A program made the translations under genes and the position numbers. This document shows positions 1-8,636 of a stretch of DNA of 18,054 nucleotides, in pieces. Origin of the DNA: Coemansia sp. RSA 1804 (Eukaryota; Kickxellomycota; Kickxellomycetes; Kickxellales; Kickxellaceae); the NCBI GenBank assembly GCA_027578815.1, contig JANBTH010000405.1, positions 1 through 18,054 of the forward strand. The letters are read 5' to 3'. How positions within the stretch are numbered: position 1 is the first letter of the stretch; the number at the start of each line of letters is the position of its first letter. Under the pieces are notes generated by a model. The model was not told the origin of the DNA. It saw only the letters and a list, made by a program, of their open reading frames with translations, and made no database searches.

Positions 1-3000
1 TTGCTACTACGCGAGCTCGACTTTAATGGCGCCAGCTTGCGGGCTATTGACTTTGCAAGCCTGCTGCGTCCTCCTCCTCCTCCACCACCACTGCTGCTGC
101 TGCTATTACTGATACCCAAAGCACCCGCATCGTTGTCATAGGTCCCTCCTCCCATACCGCCATTGGCACCCATTCCCGATGCTAGATTAGCACCACCAGA
201 ACTAGCATTAGCCGCAGCCATCGCTGCCACAGCATCGTCTGACGGCAATGAAACGACAGCAAAAAGCAGCAGACGCCCAAAGGCCATGACAAAGTCCGGA
301 CGAAACACAGCGGCCGCCGCCTTGTCGTGGGGGATCGCGGTGCCCAGGCGAAGGAAAGCCATGCTGCCAGCGCTGCAGCATGCCGCACCAAGGTTGGTCG
401 ACCGAATCGACATCTCCGCATACTGACGTATCAGCGATTGCATCTGGTTAAGACGCTGGCAAACAAGCGTCCGTGCAACTAGCATCGTCTCCGGCGCCAA
501 TGAGCTGACGCGCCGAACAAATGCTGGGAAATGCTGGTCCCACACGCACATATCCTCGTCACGCATGCTGGCTGCCATTCGCCCAAGAGGCTGCGTCGCC
601 GGCTGCGCTTTGGCATAAGGCGACTCAAAGTTCTTTGCGCTTTCGCCAAACGGTTCCTCGCAAAATTCTTTTTCAAGCGACTGGGGCTTCGCTGGAACTG
701 GGACATTCAGTATGTCGTAGGCACGCTGGCTGCCGCGGAACACCCATCCGCTTCCCTTTGGCGGTTGGGGCTCGCTGACTACAAAGATCCGCCGCACAAT
801 GCCTGCCTGGTAGAGCACATTAACTGCCAGCCGCCGCACACGGACGCTACTTGAGCATAGGAGCGCGACTCCGTTCGCTTCAACTGCGCAAACAAGTCGC
901 ATCCATTCCGGAATACTGTATCCGCCAATTGCAGCCTCCTGGTATCCATCGTCTGCTGTCGAACCGTGTGGCCCACCAGCACTTGCATCTTCACCACCAC
1001 GTCTGCTGCTAGTGCTTCTGGTTTGGTCTGGAATTGTGTTTACTGTTTCGTGACCTGGCCCGATAGAAACGGGCTTCTCGCCTTCTGCTACCAAGCTTCT
1101 ATCTTTATGCGGAAACCCTGTCTCCACCAGATACTCATACAAGGACATCTCCAGGTAGTTGATCAGATCGAGGTAGAAATGCAGAAACCCGCCATTGAGG
1201 ACATGCGATGCCGACCCCGATGTCCTCTGAATAGATGTGCGAAGCCTGGCCGCCTTGGTGTCCAGAGCAGCAGCAGCTGCCGCAACTGCCGCAGACGAAG
1301 GCTCAGCGCCAATGTCAGAGTCGCCATTATCGTCATCATCGACGCCTGGAGCCAGAAAGGAGCCGCCATCGCCACGCAAATCGGCGGCATCGCCACCACC
1401 ACCAGCAGCAGCTGCTGCTGCTCCACCACTACCACCACGCCGCCACATGCTGATTTCGTCGAGAAGCATACCGGCGTTGCTTCCGTTGCTGGCGGTGCTC
1501 AGGCTCGCCATATGCGCAAAGCGTCGGAACCCGCTGCTCTCACCAGCACCGATGATCGGCAAGTCGTAAGTCAGCGAGCTCAGAGCATCCGACAGAGAAT
1601 CGCCTGGCTGTGCAAATGACACGCAGGACCGTGCGTCCTGCGAGAAGATTCCGCCAGCGAGGATTTCGCCAAACCTCTCGTCAGTCGCGCGCAAGAGCTG
1701 TGTTGCGCGGATCACGGCTTGCTTGATGCCGTCAAGACGTTCTGCCTTTGTGGTGAAAATGGACGCCTTGCTACTTGTACTCGCTTGTTCAGCCCCAGAG
1801 GATACTGCTGTGGTTGGGAGAAATTTGGACGGATCCAACATATCTAGCAGGCATCTGCGCGACACGGCAGCCAGCGGCTGGTCGACATGCAGCACGTTCT
1901 GCACCAGGCTGTCTATCAGTTTTCGCGAGTCTGTTATTTCCCAAAACGCCTGTGCGCGCGGGACATTGCGCGCATAGGTTGCAAGCAGATCCACATACAC
2001 TTGTCGTTCGGGCGGATAGTGTGCTGCTGTTTGGCGGATGGTTGCTGCCAGAACCGACGCAATATCGGCAGAGCGGCTGCCTGGATTGCTGCCTGCGCCA
2101 GCTGCGTCGCTCTGTGAATCCAAGTAGTAGCTTTCAGCCATGTCGTCGCCCACATCCAGTGCTCTTGAGGCGGCAGCAGTTTGAGCGGATCCTTGTTGCA
2201 ATTGTCTAGCAGCCGCCGCCCCGCTGCTGCTGGCACCTGCGCCGCCGCTGCCTATGACAACATTGCTGCCAACTCCAGAACCTACAGATCCATTTCCAGA
2301 GCTCATGTCGCCGCCGCTACCACCCGCACCACTACCGGATACCAGTGCACTTGACGATACACCGGCAGTGTGCGCAGCATGCAGCGCTCCCCGATGGTCC
2401 TTGTAGCCGCCGGCTGCGCCCGACGTAAGAATCATTGTGTTTTCGATATTGAACTGCAGTCCCGACAGCACAACCGACGAGAACGGAGGAATCGTGCGTG
2501 TCAGTCTCCACAGCCTGTCGTCAGCCAGGACATAGTGTCCAAACACCGGATAAAGAACCGTGCAGTACCGCGTAACTACGCCAACCGCCGTTCTCAGCGC
2601 AGTGCGGATGTTTACGGGCAGACGACTAGTGCTTATTGCGCCAGTAACGACCTGGTCCTTTTTTGCATTGCCAGCATCGATGCCAGCGCTGCTCTTTCCT
2701 CTGTCGTTGTTGCTGCTATCAGCCACGCCATGCTTGGTCCCCCCTCCGCCGCCGTGTCTGGAGCGCACTCCATCGGGAAGTCCAGATGACGTTGGCGCAC
2801 TGGTGCCGGCTGCTGATGCTGTTCCTCCTTTATCACTAGACTCACCGCGGCCTCCCAGCGCAAAAACGCCTATGCCAGAGACTGCAGCCGCTGTGGAAAG
2901 GCCAGTGCGAGTAGCAGCAACAACGCTGAAACAGTCCAAACCGCTCAGCTGGCCAACGCCGGGAAATGGCGGACGAAGCGCCGGCGTCTTGTCGCCTGCA

Positions 3001-4679
3001 GCAGAGTCATGGTCGCCGTCGCCTGCGCTTGTGGCGGCAATTGCAGCAACGCCAACAAGCGCCTGGAACGCAATGGCCACCCGCGCAGGATTCAGCGTAT
3101 CGAGAATCGGCGCAGCGTCAGCAATGTCCCGCGTGGTGCCCGGCCATCCGCTGTCGATCTGCAGCATGCCCTGAAGCAGCTGGCGCATCGTGAAGTCAAA
3201 GTTGTAGCAGGCAGCACAGACAAGAAAGTACTCAAAGGCCGCATGCGGCACGGTCTTAGGCCAGGCGTGCAGCTTGGTCGCAGGAAAGAATATACGCGAA
3301 AGAGAGTCGATTCGGCGGAGCACGACGGAGGCGGCCTCTGGGTAGCGGAACAGATACACCCACAGCATCCGCAGAATCGCATCCATCGACACGTGGCGGA
3401 ACTGCTTGTCCTTGAGCCGCTGGATGCAGAACTCGAGCAGCGAGAGCCAGCGCTGGTGGAACGCCTCCCGCCTGCTGATGCACAGCGTTGCGGCGGCAAG
3501 CGGAAAGGCAACGGTGACATGTCGCACCTTTGCTGCCATCTTCATGGCCTTTGTGTAGATTATGTCGATTGCCTGCACCAGCTCTGGAAGGTTAACTTCG
3601 ACGTCGACCACTGCAGCCATCGGCATCAGCAGCTCGGTCAGAAGTGTTGCCCAAGCATGCTTGAGCCGCAGACTCCCGGTGGTGCGCGAGTAGAACTTTG
3701 CGCAGCTCAGCAAAAAGGCCGAGCTTTCCTCGAGCGCATCGATCGGATACACACGCAGCCGCAGAAACCGCATGTTGTGCAGCAGAATGACAATGCGCTC
3801 ATCGCCGCTGCCGCTGACCATTGGAATCCGCTCGAGCTCTGCGATGAACCTGTCGCTCATAGACGCAAACCGGATCTGCGATATCCGCCCAATAAGCCGC
3901 GCATAGAGATCCTGGATCTCGCGTCTGTTCTGCGACTTGCGGAGATTGGCGGTGTTGACCTGCTTGACCTGGCTAAACACCAGCTCCTCCAGTCGGTCGC
4001 CCAGATCGCCCTCGAGATGCGACGCATCCAGCTGTGAGACAACCGCACTTAGCGCGCGACACAATATATAGACCGATACCAGCGACCTGCGCTCCTTGAC
4101 GACATAGCGAGAGCGTGGCAGCAGCGCAGTCTGGTGCAATCCGTGCTTGTTTCCCGGCTCCAGCGTGTTCAACCCATCGAGCGGATAATCGTCTGCTGCG
4201 TCAATCGTTGTTTTGCGCCACACAAGAAGCAGCTCGATTATCACCCGCGGACGGCGTCTCGCGAGGTTTCCCAGCTTCTCGAGAGTGCGATCAAGTGTGC
4301 GGTCGGCGCCTTGCTCCAAGTATCTGGCCAAGTCTGGTTCGCGATCGTGACGCAGCTCGACAATTGCGTCGATCTTGGCGGCTGCTCTGCGTCTGAACTC
4401 CTCGTACATCATGCGGATCGCCTGCTGCTCGATGCTTGTGCTTCCCGCGCCGTACCTCCCGCCTGCCGCCTCCTGCTGTGCCTCGGTTGTCCCGCCCTGC
4501 TGCTGCTGCTGCTGTTGCTGCTGCTGTTGCTCAGTATAAACCGACTCAACACCTTCTATGGCCTCGGGCCTATCCGTGTCGTGCGCTTGGCTAAACCCAG
4601 AGCCAGCCTCTGGTCCAGCTCCGGCGGTGATTGGCGAGGATGACTCAGGCGCAACAGTTGAGCTGCGAAACGGCTGCTT

Positions 4680-4713
<34 letters not shown>

Positions 4714-4991
4714 GCTTCCATAAAACTGTAGTTAAGAAACGGGTTGTTTTCCTTTGCCGGCGCTGACAAATGACGCAGCAGCTGCTGTTCGCCAGCATTG
4801 CTGCTATTGCTGTTTATGTTGCCGGACGCGCCTGAGGATTGCTGCTGCGCCTCCATGAACGAGTAGTTTCCAAACGGATTCGCGGGCGGTGGGTCTTTCC
4901 CAAACCCATGTGCAACGCCGTCTCTGCCACCACTACTGCTGCCGTTGCTGTTGTTGTTGTTCTTGCTGCTATCGCTTGTGTATGTTGTCAT
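1..4991 (-). CDS. Furry/Tao3/Mor2-family cell morphogenesis scaffold, N-terminal part (open at left edge)
   Basis: The minus strand is open from the ATG at 4991 to base 1 with no stop and no intron (about 1,663 codons); the C-terminus lies outside the window. Residues 1-185 are low-complexity, with two 11-Gln runs and a repeated NPF motif. From about residue 190 to 655 the family pattern is clear: YEEFRRRAAAKID, LGNLARRRPRVIIELLLVWR, KERRSLVSVYILCRAL, LIGRISQIRFASMSDRFIAELE, and KVRHVTVAFPLAAATLC followed by RWLSLLEFC and MLWVYLFRYPE. Later conserved helical blocks (near residues 800-835, 980-1055, 1265-1290, 1355-1400) are separated by Ser/Gly/Ala-rich loops. Known relatives (yeast Tao3/Pag1, fission yeast Mor2, animal Furry) are very large HEAT-like scaffolds for NDR/LATS kinases of the Cbk1/Orb6 type with Mob2, at sites of polar growth. 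Family assignment is strong; the kinase partnership here is inferred from the family. Confidence 0.9.
4497..4529 (-). repeat. Poly-glutamine tract 2 (CAG/CAA mixed)
   Basis: Eleven consecutive Gln codons, nine CAG and two CAA, upstream of the conserved N-terminal domain of the Furry-like protein. CAA interruptions make it less prone to slippage than tract 1. Confidence 0.9.
4680..4712 (-). repeat. Poly-glutamine tract 1 (10 CAG plus CAA)
   Basis: Eleven consecutive Gln codons, ten CAG then one CAA, directly after the second NPF motif. The nearly pure CAG run is a likely length-variable microsatellite inside the Furry-like reading frame. Confidence 0.9.
4704..4745 (-). repeat. Second copy of duplicated NPF motif
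   Basis: Codons 83-96 read NPFLNYSFMEAQQQ, matching codons 38-51 except for L in place of G. Codon choice differs between the copies (for example AAT versus AAC for the first Asn), so this is either an old duplication or a motif kept by selection. It runs straight into the first poly-Q tract. Confidence 0.85.
4839..4880 (-). repeat. First copy of duplicated 14-residue NPF motif in the Furry-like protein
   Basis: Codons 38-51 read NPFGNYSFMEAQQQ. The same motif returns at codons 83-96 as NPFLNYSFMEAQQQ, with one residue changed. NPF is the core tripeptide bound by EH domains of endocytic proteins such as Ede1 and Pan1, so a docking role is possible but inferred. Confidence 0.85.
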
Positions 4992-5446
4992 TGTTCGAAT
5001 GTGTGTGTTTTGGAATGCAAAGTAAGGCTAATTGGTTTGTTTCTTATACGGAGAAATAGAAGAGAATAAAATAAAATAGAAAAGATGTGGACGTTGCAAG
5101 CACCTTTGTTTGTTTGTTTTTTATTTCTCTTTTTCCCTCCGAATGTTTGTGTGTTTTACAAAGTGGAAAAATGGGTGATGATGTATGGGGCAGAACATGG
5201 GGATGAGAATTTCATAAAGATTAGGGCTGTTTGGGTTTTACCCGCGTTCTTTTTTAATAGAAATATGTCACTGAACCAGTGCATATTGTTAAAACAAACT
5301 ACTAGGCGCTAAAATATAAAATTCCTGCAAACGTATTGAGTTTAAGATTTGTAGCAAATTTAGTGCGTCTGGCGTAAATCATTTTCTTTGTTAGCTCTTT
5401 ATTCTTGTTTATTCAAAAAAAAGTATGAAATAAACCGTCATATAAG
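4992..5446. other. AT-rich spacer between the Furry-like gene and small gene copy A
   Basis: Holds the 5' flank of the Furry-like gene (transcribed leftward) and the 3' flank of small gene copy A. Long T-rich tracts lie at about 5104-5140. I see no convincing TATA box for the Furry-like gene and no further gene. From about 5276 rightward the sequence belongs to duplication unit A. Confidence 0.6.
5408..5413 (-). terminator. Polyadenylation signal of small gene copy A
   Basis: AATAAA on the minus strand, 34 nt after the copy A stop codon. The same hexamer in the same surrounding sequence is kept in unit B at 7154-7159. Confidence 0.6.
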
Positions 5447-5734
5447 CTATATTCCACTCTTTACTTTTCTAGAATTAGTAAGTGTGTAACTAGCAGACAC
5501 CACTCCATCTTCATTAGCTAAATCTGCAAGATCGCCTTTGGTAATTTCTTCGCTATTAACAACGGTCCAAATCCTATCAACAGTTTCACCGCGAGAGCAA
5601 ATTGGATGCCTATTAATGTAGTTTTTCAATCCGTTGAGCGTGAGTATGGTATTGGCCGTACTTTCTGGTATAACCGCATCCTTTGCATTCTTATTGTTAG
5701 TGCAATGGGTTTTAATACTAGTAACTTTAGGCAT
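5447..5734 (-). CDS. Small protein, copy A (95 aa), possible Crinkler-header/ubiquitin-like fold
   Basis: Encodes 95 residues beginning MPKVTSIKTHC. It has no signal peptide or membrane segment. The pattern is strand (KVTSIKTH), strand (DAVIP), helix (TLNGLKNYI), strand (RIWTVV), a DLADL turn, and strand (VVSASYTL), which fits a beta-grasp fold. The order V-x-P, T-x-x-x-LK-x-x-I, then I-W-x-V recalls the N-terminal header of Crinkler-type proteins; this is inference and no C-terminal effector domain follows. The frame is open upstream to an ATG at 5860, but I chose 5734. The 5860 start lies only 2 nt from the TATA box, and in copy B a 4-base deletion closes the upstream frame. It is 69% identical (59 of 86) to copy B. 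Confidence 0.7.
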   Translation of the reverse strand: MPKVTSIKTHCTNNKNAKDAVIPESTANTILTLNGLKNYINRHPICSRGETVDRIWTVVNSEEITKGDLADLANEDGVVSASYTLTNSRKVKSGI

Positions 5735-5861
5735 TATCAAGGCAATCTGGGTTGTAGTTATATCCAAATAATGTGCTGCAATATTGCTATATATTTCTTT
5801 GTCAGGAATTGAATTGAATATTGATGATGGCTGAGTTTGAAATGGAATGAAATGTAGCACC

Positions 5862-5867
5862 TTTATA
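5862..5867 (-). promoter_or_regulatory. TATA box of small gene copy A
   Basis: TATAAA on the minus strand, 133 bp upstream of the ATG at 5734. Copy B has TATAAAA 141 bp upstream and copy C TATATAAA about 120 bp upstream, so the spacing is a shared feature of the family. Confidence 0.55.
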
Positions 5868-6038
5868 CTGGAATCGATTGTCTCACTGAACTTGCATATT
5901 AATTAATAGCAGATGAACACCTGTACATTAATAATTAGATACGAATTAAAAAATAAACTGCTATCTTGTTGTTTATTAAAAAAGGCAGCTGATAATTGCT
6001 CGTTTTTGACAAACCTAATACAGATACAGAAATAGAGG

Positions 6039-7019
6039 CAAAAAAGTCTTTAATTTGATATACATTAAGATTTTTTATTATAAATTTTTATTAAATCCAA
6101 TCGTATGCACGTAGATTTTGTTCTCCACATTTGCCATTTAGAGAGCAGCAGAAAACACAGAAGCAAGTAAAATTTAAAAATTTAAAGATCTAAAAAACAG
6201 GATAAATGAAAAATGAAAAAGCCAAATAATATAGACATAAATGGTGTTGATTTTGCCACACTTTTCCAGAGAGAGTTTCATAAAAAAATAGTATTGGGCT
6301 AATAGATGCGTGAGTATCTTAGGACACATAAAAACTAAGCAATGATGCCTGGACGTTGAACGGGTATGATGTTCAAGGTTTTTATTCGCAATAATAGTTT
6401 TGGTCATATATTTCTCCATGTAAAGGGGTTTAAATTTGCAATTACGGTATTGTTTGAGCTGTGTAAACTGCTAGTTCCGTCTCTATGTCAGCCATTGCCG
6501 TGGAGATTTCATGCTACAACTTGGATGTTTTTGGAGGGTTTTCTGGATTATCCTTTTATTATAACAGATTATATGCGTTTTGACGCCATCCTTTATTAAT
6601 GTTGCTTGTAAGGCAAATACGGCTACTAACAAATAAAAAAGGAAAGAATAGACTATGCTAATTTTTGCGAGAGAAAAGGGTTCAGTGATTTGGGCGGGTA
6701 GGTATAAAAAGAAAAAAGTGAAAACCCATGTTTGATTACACAAGTCTGTCACTATAATACCTGTTCGTTGGACAGGTAATATGCTCGGGATATATTTATT
6801 TATTATAATGATTCTAATCAGCTAATTCTAAAAATCACGTCCGGGCTAGCGTATAGCTATGAGTGTAATGCTAGTATATTAAAAAGTGAATGCTAGCTGT
6901 GTATTAAAATATATTAGTAACTTTCGATGCGTATATTGTAAAGCAAAATACTCCCCGTATTTCTGTGAAATGCTGAAAGATAAGGTAAATCTCAAGAGCG
7001 GTGTAGACAATCCACAAAA
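6039..7019. other. AT-rich spacer between the duplication units
   Basis: Very AT-rich. Contains one weak candidate gene (6366-6599, plus, listed separately) and a plus-strand GGTATAAAAAG near 6700 with no reading frame of note at the expected distance downstream. Several GCTAGC/GCTAG copies cluster at 6845-6897. No RNA gene or transposon ends recognised. Confidence 0.5.
6366..6599 (+). CDS. Weak candidate small protein (77 aa), possibly a diverged family member
   Basis: Unrecognised. Starts MMFKVFIRNN and contains FAITVLFELCKLLV followed by TTWMFLEGF. The order strand, strand, TV-x-x-L helix, W-containing strand loosely matches the small proteins at 5447, 7427 and 17233. The similarity is at the noise level, there is no clear TATA box at the family's usual distance, and the ORF could be chance in AT-rich DNA. 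Confidence 0.2.
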   Translation: MMFKVFIRNNSFGHIFLHVKGFKFAITVLFELCKLLVPSLCQPLPWRFHATTWMFLEGFLDYPFIITDYMRFDAILY

Positions 7020-7153
7020 CCAGTATATATTGTTTAAAAATAATTACTAGCCATTAAGATAAAAAGACACAATCAACACTATTAGAATTTAGAATTTATA
7101 GTAGTTAATGCGTCTGACCTAAATAATTTTTTGTTAACTCTTAATTCCTCCTA

Positions 7154-7159
7154 TTTATT
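7154..7159 (-). terminator. Polyadenylation signal of unit B, now displaced
   Basis: AATAAA on the minus strand in the same context (TTTATTCAAAAAA on plus) as in unit A. The LTR-like insertion has moved it about 270 bp from the copy B stop. Confidence 0.5.
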
Positions 7160-7235
7160 CAAAAAAGTATGAGAAAAAACCATCACATAAGCTATATTCA
7201 ATTCTTTTTACCTTTTGAAGGGGTTTCTTCAGAAA

Positions 7236-7240
7236 CAGTA
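7236..7240. repeat. Target-site duplication, left (CAGTA)
   Basis: CAGTA directly left of the insertion, repeated at 7432-7436 directly right of it. Removing one copy with the insertion restores continuity with unit A and keeps the minus-strand reading frame open. Confidence 0.7.
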
Positions 7241-7431
7241 TGTCACAACGTTACGACGTTTGCAAGTTAACACGTGAAAGAGTGTCACGTGCCGCACGAT
7301 TACGTGATTCTTCGCAGGGCCGGTTGAGCCGGAACTGCGGGGTACGAAAAGTTTTACTATGTTTTACTAGCATTTTATTATCAACAAGAATAAGGGAAAG
7401 CTTATCTTCACTTAAGTATATTATTGTTATT
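7241..7431. mobile_element. 191-bp solo-LTR-like insertion in small gene copy B
   Basis: Absent from unit A at the matching place, and flanked by 5-bp direct repeats CAGTA. It begins TGTCACAACG, a start typical of Ty3/gypsy-type LTRs in fungi. It ends TTATT, or TTATTCA if the shared CA is counted as its end. Its left part is far richer in GC than its surroundings and carries CACGTG at 7271 and 7287 and a later TACGTG. It has no coding capacity beyond a chance ORF. A solo LTR is the best reading; a short nonautonomous element is the alternative. Confidence 0.6.
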
Positions 7432-7690
7432 CAGTAAGTGTGTAACTAGCAGACACCACTCCATTTTCATCAACTAAATCTGCAAGCTTGCCTTTGGTAA
7501 CTTTTTTGCTATCAGAAAAGGCCCAAATACTCACAACAGTTTCACCACGAGAGTAAGTTATATTTCCATTAATGTATCTTTTCAAATCATTGAGCGTGGC
7601 CATGGTTTTGGCCATGTCTTCTGGTATAACTGAATCCTTTGCATTCTTATTGTTAGTGCAATGGGTTTTAATACTAGTAACTTTAGCCAT
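7427..7690 (-). CDS. Small protein, copy B (87 aa), 3' end altered by insertion
   Basis: Begins MAKVTSIKTHC and aligns without gaps to copy A over 86 residues. It ends after SYTLT with a single Glu and a stop, both supplied by the inserted element. Before the insertion the frame would have continued for 12 more codons (Glu- and Lys-rich) to a stop, much like the 9 extra residues of copy A. The conserved core (TLNDLKRYI, SIWAF, KLADL, VVSASYTL) is intact, so a function may survive. Upstream in-frame extension is closed: relative to copy A, 4 bases are missing near 7750 and there is no upstream ATG in frame. Confidence 0.65.
   Translation of the reverse strand: MAKVTSIKTHCTNNKNAKDSVIPEDMAKTMATLNDLKRYINGNITYSRGETVVSIWAFSDSKKVTKGKLADLVDENGVVSASYTLTE
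7432..7436. repeat. Target-site duplication, right (CAGTA)
   Basis: Matches 7236-7240. It sits inside the last codons of copy B. Confidence 0.7.
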
Positions 7691-7824
7691 TGTCAAGGTA
7701 AATTGGATTGTAGCTATATTCAAATAATGCGCTGCAATACTGCTATATATATTTGTCAGGAATTGAATTGGATATTGCTGTTTGATGGAATGGAAAAAAG
7801 TGTGTTAGGGCAAACCTCCCCCCG

Positions 7825-7831
7825 TTTTATA
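7825..7831 (-). promoter_or_regulatory. TATA box of small gene copy B
   Basis: TATAAAA on the minus strand, 141 bp upstream of the ATG at 7690, at the place matching the TATA box of copy A. Confidence 0.55.
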
Positions 7832-8008
7832 CCCGCAGCTTTCTTTTGTCCGCTAAATTTTATATACTAGCTAACGTATGAAGCTGAACAGTTATATTAA
7901 TAATATATATTAAGCCAAAAAGGCTGATCGATTGGTCATAAGAAGCAGCTGACCACCTTTTTTTTACTCTTCAACAATGTTAATAAGGATACAGAAATGG
8001 GAATAGAG

Positions 8009-8636
8009 ATGTTCCCATGATTTGAATTCACGTTTTTAAATTTGTTTTATAAAATTCTATATATTGAAACTGCTCACAAAACTGCGGATATCAATTTTTC
8101 TTCATTTCTATAAAGTATTAAATAATACAAAACTGCTTAATTAATATTATGTGAATAAATATATCAACTCAATCTTGTATAATCTGATATTTAATTAAAT
8201 TTCTTTTATTAAATTATACGTATATTCTATTTCTTTTTTTTTAAGGAAGCTTTAAAGGTCGCAATATCGTTAAACCAGGTGAATAAAATGCTAGACAATC
8301 AAATAAACAAGCGATAATTGCTATTATTCCAAGTATATATCACGCTTTTTCCTTACGCTTGGTATGCTCCTTGCCGTTGACGGTTCTCTTTTTTGGCGTC
8401 TATAGCAGAAGCGATATGCTTCAATTCAATAGTAAGTTAGAAAAAGACGGTGGCTGGTCCATACTAGAAATCCATGCCAGCCAATATGTGCTAACACGTA
8501 TGATATAAACATCCAGTGAATATATGTCATTAAATACTGACACACACACCACATGTAGTTGATTTATTAACCAAAAGAAACAAGATAAACAGTCATTAAG
8601 AGACCGTTGCTAGGGGAGGGGAATCCCACCCACCGA
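8009..8636. other. AT-rich spacer with one unexplained coding-like stretch
   Basis: Mostly AT-rich. On the plus strand 8288-8513 is open for 75 codons ending in TAA but has no early ATG. Its last part (from the ATG at 8418) reads MLQFNSKLEKDGGWSILEIH, which looks protein-like, and a T-rich tract ending TATAG lies just before it, like a splice acceptor. I cannot find an upstream exon. It may be a gene remnant or chance. Confidence 0.4.
8563..8568 (-). terminator. Polyadenylation signal of the P450 gene
   Basis: AATAAA on the minus strand, about 70 nt after the P450 stop codon. Confidence 0.5.

Larger units (their letters stand above)
5276..6038. repeat. Tandem duplication unit A
   Basis: Similar to 7020-8008 in the same orientation. 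Landmarks shared in order: CCAGT..ATATTGTT at the left end, a GCGTCTG/GCGTCTGA stretch, TTTATTCAAAAAA, the small-protein gene, TTTGTCAGGAATTGAATTG upstream of it, a TATA box, a GCAGCTGA stretch and GATACAGAAAT at the right end. Edges are approximate because both ends have decayed. The gene and its immediate 5' flank are the best conserved parts. Confidence 0.75.
7020..8008. repeat. Tandem duplication unit B
   Basis: Second unit of the duplication described for 5276-6038. It is longer mainly because of the 191-bp insertion at 7241-7431 and because extra sequence lies between the TATA box and the right end. About 87% of bases match in the ~90 bp upstream of the ATG by my hand alignment, falling to patchy similarity farther out. 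Confidence 0.75.

Noticed and set aside
966..1619. 217-codon plus-strand open frame
   Set aside because: Antisense to the Furry-like reading frame; its simple Ser/Thr/Cys runs mirror the GGT/GCT-rich codons of the Gly/Ala loops.
3009..4037. 342-codon plus-strand open frame
   Set aside because: It lies opposite the conserved Furry-like domain, whose minus-strand residues match the family. The plus translation has no recognisable motif and is a by-product of GC-rich codon use.
4497..4712. CAG/CTG repeats as a CRISPR array or satellite
   Set aside because: They are in-frame Gln codons within the Furry-like protein, with no spacer-repeat structure.
5085..5312. 75-codon plus-strand frame
   Set aside because: Short, starts in a T-rich spacer, and overlaps the edge of duplication unit A, where the matching frame is not kept in unit B.
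5447..5860. 137-residue version of small protein copy A starting at 5860
   Set aside because: The start would lie upstream of the expected transcription start set by the TATA box at 5862-5867, and a 4-base difference breaks the extension in copy B.
7241..7431. Reading the extra segment in copy B as an intron
   Set aside because: On the minus strand its ends lack GT and AG, while 5-bp direct repeats flank it exactly.
7240..7437. 65-codon plus-strand frame in the inserted element
   Set aside because: It spans the element almost end to end, has no family features, and is explained by a chance open frame in an LTR-like sequence.
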